From Yponomeuta sedellus (taxonomy: Eukaryota; Arthropoda; Insecta; Lepidoptera; Yponomeutidae), in assembly GCA_934045075.1 (NCBI GenBank), contig OW203724.1:6063473-6127472 (forward strand): a stretch of 64,000 nt of DNA. Reading direction: 5' to 3'. Positions 55,222-64,000 of this stretch are shown piece by piece (position 1 is the first letter of the stretch; each line of letters begins with the position of its first letter). The translations under genes were made by a program, and so were the position numbers. The notes under the pieces were generated by a model. The model saw only the letters and a list, made by a program, of their open reading frames with translations. It was not told the origin of the DNA and ran no database searches.

Positions 55222-58200
55222 TTAGCCATCCTTCGATTCACCTTTCCTCAACGCCACTGCTCTAACAAAGGAAGGGGTAGCAGTCTTAAGATTGTAAGCC
55301 CATCCGAGTCTGGCGAAGAGGTCTAGGAAGGCCGTGGTGACGTTGAGGCTGTATGCCAGCTCCGCCGCCTTGTAGTCCCATGGGAATGTGTGGTGGTAGT
55401 TGTGCCAGCCCTCGCCCATCGCCACCGCCGACACTCCCCAGTTCTCTGATGGCATTATGTACCTGGAAGAGGGAATTGAAGCTTTGTAATGGTAACTTTT
55501 ACGTGGTCTACCTATAATTAGTGAAATGTAATAAGGTGTCCCAGTCAAATATAACACCTGCCTCTCCGAACGCAATGGAGCCCACGGCCATCTTGAGAAT
55601 CCACTTCTGTGCCAAAAATACAGCGGTGTTGACAAATGTCGCAACCTAATCGAAGCGCCTAGAATATCTGACCCCGCAAAACTTTGTTTTGCCGTACTAA
55701 TTAGTTAGTCTACGTCTACGACCTATTCTCAGACCTACCAAATGTAAGTACACAAAAAAAATGATAAAAATCGGTGAAGCCATTTCGGAGGAGTTCGATA
55801 TTTAATAAACGCGAGACTTTTATACCCGTATATTTTTTTTACATCTCTCGTGTTCGGTAAGTAGGTTCTTATTACCTCCAAATAGGGCTTAAGCGCTAGA
55901 GCGTTAATTAGGTGACTAATTAGCGCTCTAGGGTACAATGTAGTTAGAAAAGCCCTAGGGCGGTAAGTAATAAAAAAAAAACTTTCTTTCAAAAAGTTTG
56001 CGTACATCTAACCATCATACTGGCATTAAACATCATGCATGCAGCCCAATGACCAAAGAGGTCTCTGTGCTATTCAGCCTTGTCTTCGTGTGAGTATAAT
56101 AGTCATCAATTTTAGTATCGAACGGCGAAGCTCAATTAAAAAGAGCTCAATAAAAAAAAAAAATTAAAAAGTTCTTTCCCTGATTCTTTTTAATGAAAAA
56201 AGGCGGGAATAGAAAACTTTTACTTTAAGTGATTAAAAGTTTATAATTTGTAATAATATTTGAGACAAGATGGTTAGAGTGGAGTTTCTTCGCTGCCTTC
56301 TTCTCCACTACAGCTTGGCCCTGAAGGTGGCTCATATATTAACTCTGAAACAAATATCTGAACAGGGCCTCATTTCTATCATTTCCACGCCTGGTTCCTA
56401 ATAAACCGAAAGTAAGGACCTCACCGGTCATAGGGCTTGCTCCCCCAGAGGTGCGCAAAGCTGTTGACGGACCACGTGCAGTTGAGACTGAACACGTAGC
56501 GCAGGAACACCTGCGAGAGCACAGCGTAATCCCAGGTCTCGCACCAGCACAGCACCGGTACCAATGTCGGCAGCACGAAGCAGCATGCCAGCTTGAAGGC
56601 AGCGAAGTGCCTGGTGGGCGGAAGTAACATGGAGTTAGGTGTCCAATCCCAACTTGCTATTTGTTGCTTAGTGAAACAATAAATATTCGGGCTGTGTGTA
56701 TATGATACATAGGTATGTAGTTAGGCTCACTTACGCGAAGGTCCTGTTTTCATATAAGAAAACGTGAATTAGTGAAGTGATAATGATTACGGTGTTAGGT
56801 AGCTGCTGTTATGTTAAATATAGGTAGGTACAGTTTCTACGAATGCGAAGGAAACGTTCCCGAACCTTTCTGTGTTCAAACTTAACTTTTTCATTCAGGA
56901 AACATCGAACAATGCCAAATAGGGCGTTCTAACATTGTTCGATCGGCTCGCAAAAATTCTGCTTCGTTGCAAAATAATCATTTTCGCATAACAATTTCAC
57001 CGTTCTCAAAATTGCCACATCTCAAAACGGAGAACATGAATTACTACGCAAAATATCCGCATAATGTCTCCTCGCAAAAAAAAAAATATTATCACTTATC
57101 TATACTTGACTTCGTTTTTCATAAACATAATCTTTGAATTTTAAATTTAATATTATAATAATTAATAAGGTACAATGTCCTCAAAATGTTAACTTGACCT
57201 AATATACTTAGGTATCAGCTTTTATTAAGAGGAAAACTGCGAAATGAGAAGTAGCCTTTGCTGTCCCTTACGGTTGTAAACTTGGCGTCTCTATTCTACT
57301 CTAGATCTACGCAAAGCATGCTTAAAAGGCATGAAAATAAAGCAAATGTAAATCAGGCCTAAAACGCTGTGGGGTGCTCACTAGCGCCACCAATGGAATA
57401 AAAATCATAACTAGTTTTATGCCACACCTGGCAATAAAGTGGCTTTTTCCGCGCGCTGCGCGTACGGAAAAAGCCGCTTTCTGGCCAAGTGTAGACATAA
57501 AATGATGTACACAACACGGGAGGTAATAAAGAAAGCTCTCGATCGCATATTTACGTCCCTCGCTTGCAGCTCGGGCCGCAAACTTCTGCGATCTTGGCCT
57601 TTCTTTGTATTACCACCCTAGTTGTGTAATGTACTATTACAATACTAATATTATTTTTTTTACTATATTTAACACTTTTAAAAAAAGTAAACATCACGAT
57701 TCTTAATACTATTTAGTATTAAGCCCGCCAATTGTACAATCTTTACAGGTACAATAAAGAATTGAATAATAATAATATCTGAGATAACTATTTTTAGAAA
57801 ATACAGCCTAGAACGTACTATTAACATTCTAGGACTTTAATTGATGTCCGCAAGAAATTGCCCTATGGCGGAAATCGATTTAAGTCCTAGGTTCTATACA
57901 ATAGGTTCTACTGGTAAAAATAGTTGTCCTGTTGGTTAAGATTTATTTTTATTCCATTGGTGGCGCTAGTGAGCCCTCCAAAGCGCCTTAAAGAGTATAA
58001 GTATATGATACTTTTATGTGAATAAGAATATTCTTTATTGTAGGTAGCTAGGTATCTACTACACCAGGAAATAACAAACCTAAATACAATAATATTTATC
58101 CTCTTTTCTACTCACTTTGTATGAAACTTTACTAGGGGATCGTTCAAGATATCGCTCATATCGATCTTAGACCCTTCCTCCAAGACTTTAGGGTGCTTCT

Positions 58201-58321
58201 TCATCATCAGCCAGCCCACGTGGGAGAAGAAAAACCCTCGGCGCGCGTCGTGTGGGTCCGCCGCGGTCTCGGAGCACTTGTGGTGGACCCGGTGGTCGCG
58301 CACCCACTCGTATATAGTGTT
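55222..58321 (-). CDS. acyl-CoA desaturase (front-end of gene missing), last three coding exons
   Basis: Exons are 58321-58116, 56610-56425 and 55462-55222. The splice sites are CCCCAG|AAC, AAA|GTGAGT, CACCAG|G, CCG|GTGAGG and TTCCAG|G, phases all match, and 210 residues end at a stop. It is an integral ER membrane enzyme that inserts a double bond in fatty acyl-CoA using a di-iron centre and cytochrome b5. Visible signatures: NTIYEWVRDHRVHHK (second His box HRVHH), DPHDARRGFFFSHVGWLM, a hydrophobic segment CCFVLPTLVPVLCW, the NSFAHLWG motif, and the third His box GEGWHNYHHTFPWDY. The first His box exon and N-terminus (about 120-130 residues) lie beyond the visible exons; I did not find them between 58.4 and 64 kb. 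At the lepidopteran lineage signature position it reads MPSE, closest to KPSE-type delta-9 forms, while GEGW recalls delta-11 forms. The substrate cannot be set from sequence. Confidence 0.93.
55735..55965. repeat. repeat debris in desaturase intron
   Basis: 'aaaaatcggtgaagccattt' resembles a common lepidopteran repeat. A hairpin gcgctagagcgttaattag/ctaattagcgctctag lies at about 55890-55935. Confidence 0.4.
56262..56335 (-). repeat. inverted copy of the repeat at 196-275
   Basis: Its reverse complement contains 'tgtagtggagaagaaggcag' followed by 'cgaagaaactccactct', matching 196-275. It lies in the desaturase intron between 55.46 and 56.42 kb. Confidence 0.5.
57365..57995. mobile_element. 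TTAA-type MITE, copy 3, with nested hairpins
   Basis: The ends 'gctcactagcgccaccaatg' and 'cattggtggcgctagtgagc' continue outward to aaaacgct / agcgccttaa. The interior 57424-57625 holds two further inverted repeats: ggctttttccg .. cggaaaaagcc, and ggtaataaagaaag .. ctttctttgtattacc. It lies in the desaturase intron at 56.6-58.1 kb. Confidence 0.6.
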
Positions 58322-58364
58322 CTGGGGCAAAAAGAATAATAATATTAGTAATGCTGTACTTTGA

Positions 58365-59205
58365 AAGGCACGTAAAGCCGTTGGGTTCCGGCTGTCATGT
58401 AATGGCACTCGTCAAACCATGTCAGAGGCCTTTTGGGCGGCTTGATAACTTATGATGACAGTAAGGCCCGCCACTGTCTTACAACTTACTGTCTTATAAT
58501 TTTAAGTAGTGTGTATTGTGTTGTGTTTTATTATTATCTTATTTTTCCTCTATTTGGGCGACCTCTGTGGCGCAGTTATAGCGCATCTGCCTACCATGCA
58601 AGAGGTCCCGGGAGGTCTTGAATGTTTACGATGGACGTTTCCCTCTTGAATAAACTTTTATACTCGATTGTACAAGTTGAAAATTATAATATTTAAAAGA
58701 ATACGGATACTATAAAAAAAGAGGTTGAGAAATTATTTTAGTAATGAGGTAAGGATGGGGTGAGGGTGAGGTTTTTTATTTTATCGCCAAAGAGTTCCTT
58801 GTAGTTTAACCTGTGGAGGTTTTGTTTTGAATTTTGAAAATGATAGATGGAAAAAGAAATAAAAATGGTGTAAAGAGGTTTGCACCGTTACACTTGTGAT
58901 TTCGTTGTTTCTGGTTTCCGCGACACGGGGTATCCTAGCGTGGGGCCAGAAGCAATATATGTGCCTGTATGTAAATGTTATATGTTAAGCTTATGTTGTT
59001 CTCGTTTTGTGTGTCTTCACTATTGCATTAGGGCTATACCCTGTAAAAATAGTAAGCTGTGTGGAAATAAATGAAATAAAATAAAATAAAATAAACCCAC
59101 CGCCAACCGGGACTTGGCTTCGTGGTGGAGTATTACCTAACCTTCCTGCGACGCAGGAAGAGACCCGTGCCCCAGCAGTGGGGACATACAAGGGTTGATA
59201 CAGAT
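58365..59205 (+). mobile_element. SINE F copy split by an inserted repeat
   Basis: The 5'-truncated body (aaggcacgtaaagccgttgg .. cccgccactgtcttacaa) ends near 58485. The co-linear 3' end (ccaccgccaaccgggacttg .. gtggggacatacaagggttg) resumes at about 59097. The 610 bp between includes a SINE B head at 58559-58612 and its body at about 58873-58985, so at least one later insertion split it. Confidence 0.6.
58559..58985 (+). mobile_element. SINE B copy, itself interrupted
   Basis: The head 'cgacctctgtggcgcagtta' .. 'gcaagaggtcccggg' is separated from the body 'gtttctggtttccgcgacac' and 'ggccagaagcaatatatgtg' by about 260 bp absent from the copy at 36367-36550. Confidence 0.55.
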
Positions 59206-59417
59206 TAATGATGCGGTGGTAGCGCGGTCGCTAGAACACTTCGCCTCACACAACCCGTGCTTGTTTGCACCTCAGATGCCAATGACTGTCTTGTCTAATT
59301 TACGTAGGTACCTACCTTTGTTAATTTTCAGTAGCAATACGACTCGGTGACGTGAAGGTAAAGATGCATCGTGAGGAAACCATAATGTCTGGCGCACAGT
59401 ACAAATAAAGAGTCTAA

Positions 59418-59831
59418 GTCGCCCATTGGCTCAGTTGGATGGAGCGCTGGCACGGATAGCCAGAGGTCGCGGGTTCGAATCCCGGCATGGGTGGAATTTT
59501 TAGCCTCTAAATAGGTTTTTAAAATTGTCCTTAGCACGGGTTAGTGCATTAAAAATAAAAATAGTATAATCATGTGGGTACAGCGATATCATTCCGATGT
59601 TAAAACCTAACAGCAATGTAGGTAGTCGGGGCTGTAAGTGATGCAATCTACTTCAGCCAGATGTCGCTGCCTGTACGTAATACAGAGAATAGTGTAAAGA
59701 GGTTCGAAATTTCACTGATGCCGGTGAGTCGCCCATTGGCTCAGTTGGATGGAGCGCTGGCACGGATAGCCGGAGGTCGCGGGTTCGAATCCCGGCATGG
59801 GTGGAATTTTTGGCCTCTAAATAGGTTTTTA
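59418..59831 (+). mobile_element. SINE T 1.3-mer with 11-bp TSD
   Basis: It begins at a tRNA-like head (cgcccattggctcagttgga), runs through one full unit of about 309 bp including the tail, then a second head and short body ending ..aaataggttttta. The flanking duplication AAAGAGTCTAA is at 59407-59417 and 59832-59842. The transposed RNA therefore spanned more than one unit. Confidence 0.85.
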
Positions 59832-60251
59832 AAAGAGTCTAAAGTGTTCACAGCGCTTCCTCTGCGCTTGAAATTGCCGATCCGCGGTGCCCTTACTCAC
59901 TCTTTGAGAGAAGACGTGTGACCCTAGTACGTTTAGAGGCTACATTAAAAAATTCCAATTTAACTTAAGCTCCCTATTAAGCCCATACTCCCCCTTAGAA
60001 ATTAATGTGCTCTTCAGAGGGACGTATACCTATTGGTGGGATGTAGGTACCTATATCCTACCATGTATTTGTTGTGAGCAATATTATCTGCCGCAATCAT
60101 GATAATGATGCAAATATTTATCGATTTTGGTTCCTCGGTATGGAGATATCACTCAAATAAAAGCAATCCTGACAATTTATAGCCTTTTCAAATCTTCCTT
60201 TTGTTTTATGCAACAATTGCGTAATCACGGCGCTTTTTGATCAAATGCACA

Positions 60252-61195
60252 GTTTAATTCAACTGAAATCAGTATCAGGAACAGAGTGCTTAGTGCGAGT
60301 TTGACAGATCCAATCGAATAACTTTACTACCGCGTTAATTGAGCATTGACTAGTGAGTATGAGTAAGTTAACCGTTCGAACTGGCAAAACGCTGTCACAC
60401 ACAGTACAACTCGCACTCGCGTTTATTCGTGTTTTGGCTGGTAAACGTGTTCACTTCTCAACGTAAAGCATTACAACTCGCACTCAGCAATTTTAATTTC
60501 CATACTTGTCACTAGGTGGCGCTTCCTCGATGCCATAGAAATATGAGTTTATACGTTAACGCGATCGAGTAGTTAAAAAACTCGCACTAAGCACTCAGAG
60601 TGCTGAGTTTAATTCAACTGAAATCAGTATCAGGAACAGAGTGCTTAGTGCGAGTTTGACAGATGCAATCGAATAACTTTACTTCCGCGTTAATCGAGCA
60701 TCGAGTAGTGAGTATGAGTAAGTTAACGGTTCGAACTGGCAAAAAGCTGTCACAGTACAACTCGCACTCGCGTTTATTCGTGTTTTGGCTGGTAAACGTG
60801 TTCACTTCTCAACGTAAACCATTACAACTCGCACTCAGCAATTTTAATTTCCATACTTGTCGCTAGGTGGCGCTTCCTCGATGCCATAGAAAATGAGTTT
60901 ATATGTTAACGCGATCGAGTAGTTAACGTAAACTCATATTTCTATGGCATCAAGGAAGCGCCACCTAGCGACAAGTATGGAAATTAAAATTGCTGAGTGC
61001 GAGTTGTAATGGTTTACGTTGAGAAGTGAACACGTTTACCAGCCAAAACACGAATAAACGCGAGTGCGAGTTGTACTGTGACAGCTTTTTGCCAGTTCGA
61101 ACCGTTAACTTACTCATACTCACTACTCGATGCTCGATTAACGCGGTAGTAAAGTTATTCGATTGCATCTGTCAAACTCGCACTAAGTACTCTGA
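60252..61195. mobile_element. cluster of three MITE copies, two direct and one inverted
   Basis: The unit ends are gagtgcttagtgcgagttt / aaactcgcactaagcactc. Copy A is about 60284-60602, copy B (right end lost) about 60640-60925, and copy C is inverted at about 60926-61195. B and C meet as a palindrome around gttaacgcgatcgagtagttaac. The 31-bp left flank of A is repeated before B. Mirror-image open frames in B and C are consequences of the inversion. Each copy carries a CACTAGGTGGCGC-like motif. Confidence 0.75.
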
Positions 61196-61239
61196 CCAGT
61201 TTCTAGAGTTCCATACAACAATCATGTTTTTTCGGCGTT

Positions 61240-61335
61240 TTTAGGGTTTTGTACCCAGAGGGTAAGGGTCTGTCTGTCTGTCTGTGACCAGGCTGTATCT
61301 CATAATAAGCCGTAATAGCGAGACAGTTGAAACTT
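61240..61335 (+). repeat. fragment of a common lepidopteran repeat (gggttttgtacccagagggt)
   Basis: It contains (tctg)n and 'gaccaggctgtatctcataa', characteristic of the family also seen at 12455-12705. Confidence 0.5.
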
Positions 61336-61504
61336 TCAGCGATTATGTATTTCTGTTGCCCATAACAAAAAATACTAAAAACAGACTAAAATAAAGATTT
61401 AACAAACAAACTTTCGTTGCTCGATGTCTATAACCACATTGCTTGAAATTCACAAAATATTTAGTTGTACTTAGTAACAGCTACAAAATATATCGTAGGA
61501 TGTA

Positions 61505-61890
61505 CCTCGATATCAACCTTTTGTAGGTATGTCCTGCAAGGGCACGAGTCTTCTCCTGCATCGCAGGAAGGTTAGACCATACTCCACCACGGGGGCCAAG
61601 TCCGGGTTGGTGGGGGATTGTAAGACAGTTGACAGACATTGGCGGGCCTTACTGTCAGAAGTAATCAAGTCGCCCATAAGGCCTCTGACATGGCTTAACG
61701 ACTGCCATTACATGACAAAAGGCACCAACGGCTTAGCGTGCCTTGCGAAGCACGGAAGCGCTCGGAAAGAATGCCACTAGTGGTTGTCACGGAACGGTCA
61801 CCCATCCTGCACCTGACCGGGCCTGTTGTTGCTTAACTCAAGTGATTGATTCCAATCACTCAGTTCGACTAGGCCGCGAGCGCTTCTGTA
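61505..61890 (-). mobile_element. near full-length SINE F
   Basis: It is in - orientation, running from the 5' 'gaagcgctcgcggcctagtc' through the 5S-like head (gttaagcaacaacaggcccg, gcaggatgggtgaccgttcc) to the 3' 'ccttgcaggacatacctaca' and 'ggttgatatcg'. Confidence 0.7.
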
Positions 61891-61894
61891 TGTT

Positions 61895-62455
61895 ATCAGC
61901 ATCATCATTTGGTCCCTCAAGTAAAGCAACTCATCTCTCTGATTTGACGTTAGCATTTTAAAATAAAATTAACTTGTTTTTTCTCTTTCAGTTGATTTAT
62001 CACTGCAGTCGGGTTCTTTTATTTTTTTTAATATATTTTTTTTTTTTTGACCTTTTAGTGAATGAGTAAAATGACAAAATATAAAGGTCTATCTGTTCTG
62101 CTTACATGCTTTAAATCGTAATATTATTTTCTTTCCTAAATACATTTTAGTTTATTGCTTTATTTTCTTTTGTTCGACAAAAGACATGATCCGTCTTCGG
62201 TTACCTGAGAGCGTTCAAATTTTTTTTTTCATTTTTTGTTTCAAATTTGAACCCAAGCTGGCTATGACCACACAGGGTAAAATGAGTTAAATGCTACACT
62301 TTATATATTTTGTTTAGTTAGTTTTGGTCTAAGTATCAGAAATAAATTAATATTAAAGTAAAGAAATCAATTATTATAACACCCTATGAGGTTGATATTT
62401 CTTAAATTAATGAGATAAACGAATGGCCTAGAAGAAACTAAACACTTTATAGGCA
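61895..62455. other. AT-rich DNA, no gene seen
   Basis: Poly-T runs at about 62024-62050 and 62221. No other structure recognised. Confidence 0.5.
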
Positions 62456-63095
62456 TTATTTCTTTTAGCACTTATAAATTTTCTTTAAACGGTTTGTTTA
62501 CATGTAGAACAAAGCTGAAATGATGTACATGCATGTACCAGAATAAATATATGGCAGCGCCATCCAGTGGCCTAAAAGTGGTACTTTAATTGCTTAAAAG
62601 TGAATGTTAGTTTTTGTTTTGTTTGTTCTCTATTAATGCTCTTTTTATGTAACCTGCGACATCCGCAAAAGTCTGTTTTACGTACTACACACGTGTTAGG
62701 CGTACTTAAACGAAGTTAATTTTTTCTAATAATTGATCTAGAAGCAACAAACCACTTTATAGGCATTATTTCTTTCCATATTTGTATCGATTCTATAAAC
62801 GGTTTGATTACATGTAGACCAAAGCCGAAATTATGTATGCACATGTATTAGAACAAATCAAATATAGCAGCGCCATCTAGTGGCTAAAAGTGGTATTTAA
62901 TTGCTAAGAAGTGAATGTTATTTTTTGTTCCGTTTGTTCTCTATTAATGCTGATTTTATGTAAACTACGAAATTCGCAAAATTCTGTTTTAAACACTTCA
63001 CACGTGTTAGGCGTAGTTAAACGAATTAGGATTCGAATTCAATAAACTAAATATAACAGCGCCATCTAGTGGCTCCTAGCTGTTCTTTAACGAAG
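62456..63095. repeat. tandem repeat, two units of about 310 bp plus a partial third
   Basis: The units start at about 62449 and 62756 and share 'ttataggcattatttctttt', 'aaacggttt.tttacatgta', 'cagcgccatc(c/t)agtggc', 'gttctctattaatgct' and 'cacacgtgttaggcgta'. A third partial unit starts at about 63048 with 'cagcgccatctagtggct'. No coding content. Confidence 0.7.
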
Positions 63096-63099
63096 CTTA

Positions 63100-63755
63100 T
63101 CAACGAATTTAATTTTTTGTCACGGTTCTGATAGCATAATTCTGATTTGATATAGCCTATGACACCCGCACAAGGATAAGGATCGAATGACACCTTATTT
63201 AACAAAATCTGAATGTTGGTTAAGGAGTTATGAGGGAACATAGAATCGGACATACTTACATACATACGTACGAACTAAACACATTACCCTCCTTTTGGGC
63301 TTCGCCGTAGTCGGGTAAAAAGCATGATATGATTTATACTGCATCCAGCGGCACTCCCACTAGATGGGTGAAGGGACCACTCGGACACTGTAGCACAGAT
63401 TAGATAATAGTTACTGTAGTGCCTTGGACAGTGTTTTTTTGTAAGATGGAGTAGGCTTGCCTAGCACCTATACCATTCTGACGGCTTAGTTGGCCTTAAG
63501 GTAGGTAAGCCTTATTTATATGACACGACAACTTAAACCACTCCTCAGAGACAGATCAAATTGATAGAAGATAGAATTTTCTCCATTGTACTTACACAAT
63601 AACAGAAATAAATAAAATAGCTGACTTGTCTGTATTGAAAGGGAAAGACGTAATCAGTAATCACGGATTATTTGAACTTGTTTCTTGTATTTGTATTTTT
63701 ATCAATAAGACCGTAAGACTATAGTACTCGATTTACACTATAGACGGTATAAAAC
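63100..63755. other. repeat-derived and intergenic DNA, no gene seen
   Basis: About 63240-63325 ends in the 'ttcgccgtagtcgggtaaaa' repeat tail. 'cacagattagataatagtta' at 63397 repeats 7684. No exon. Confidence 0.4.
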
Positions 63756-63759
63756 CGAC

Positions 63760-63905
63760 TTTTCAATCGTGAGGTCGTGGGTTCGAATCCCGGCATGTGC
63801 AGTCGTGCGCACTAACATGTAAACACCTTAGAGCTCTTGTCACATTAAGCTCGCTTCTAGCGATGTATGAGAAACTATTTTGACTTTGATAAGGTGCATA
63901 CATGC
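63760..63905 (+). mobile_element. tRNA-like SINE 'D' fragment
   Basis: The T-arm/B-box-like 'gtgggttcgaatcccggcat' is followed by 'actaacatgtaaacacctta' and 'cacattaagctcgcttctag'. A related fragment lies inverted at 54170-54250. Confidence 0.55.
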
Positions 63906-64000
63906 TAGGACACGTGACCGTACTAATGTTTTTAAGTTGACAAGAAAGAAAGTACATTTTTGAAGGGTGTACTATTAACACCACTCGCTAACTGTGAAGA

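Noticed and set aside
60663..61168. Mirror-image 63-67-codon frames on both strands
   Set aside because: They follow from the inverted MITE copies B and C, not from coding selection.

Overview
The window reads as lepidopteran (moth or butterfly) nuclear DNA. It is AT-rich, and its genes are split by GT/AG introns. The gene content is an insect acyl-CoA desaturase, a TFAP4/cropped bHLH factor and a few fragments. The repeat content looks lepidopteran: a short Helitron of TC...CTAG type, tRNA-like and 5S-like SINEs, 5'-truncated LINEs, hAT and mariner remnants, and many MITEs. All protein calls come from reading the sequence; no database search was run.

Layout. 1-5.6 kb: nested mobile DNA, including a 1.1-kb head-to-tail array of a tRNA-like SINE and a 1.46-kb element studded with about 16 copies of a CACGGCAATGAAA-like motif. 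5.6-6.3 kb: a candidate + strand first exon and a - strand serpin-like first exon. 6.4-16.2 kb: hAT MITEs with 8-bp target duplications, SINEs, a Helitron and a 770-bp palindrome. 16.2-20.8 kb: the cropped/TFAP4 orthologue (- strand). 21-25 kb: a DUF7869-type transposase remnant and a LINE. 26.8-32.9 kb: a hAT element invaded by a second DNA transposon, itself invaded by a SINE. 34-40.4 kb: a truncated mariner and a decayed, intron-bearing THAP-domain gene with a roughly 1-kb internal tandem duplication. 42.2-51 kb: a three-exon gene for an unrecognised nuclear-type 224-aa protein, whose 7.4-kb second intron holds a complete-ended hAT. 51.3-53.4 kb: LINE debris. 55.2-58.3 kb: the last three coding exons of an acyl-CoA desaturase (- strand). 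58.4-64 kb: SINEs, a direct/inverted MITE cluster and a tandem repeat carrying CTCF-like motifs.

The host genes show no sign of acting together; they are separate loci in a repeat-dense neighbourhood. The main value of the window is its transposon stratigraphy. Several elements have both ends and target-site duplications visible. Some insertion sites can be compared with uninterrupted copies in the same window, so the order of events can be read. Target duplications flank multimeric, half-length and fold-back forms of one tRNA-like SINE, which points to an unusual replication or integration habit for that family.
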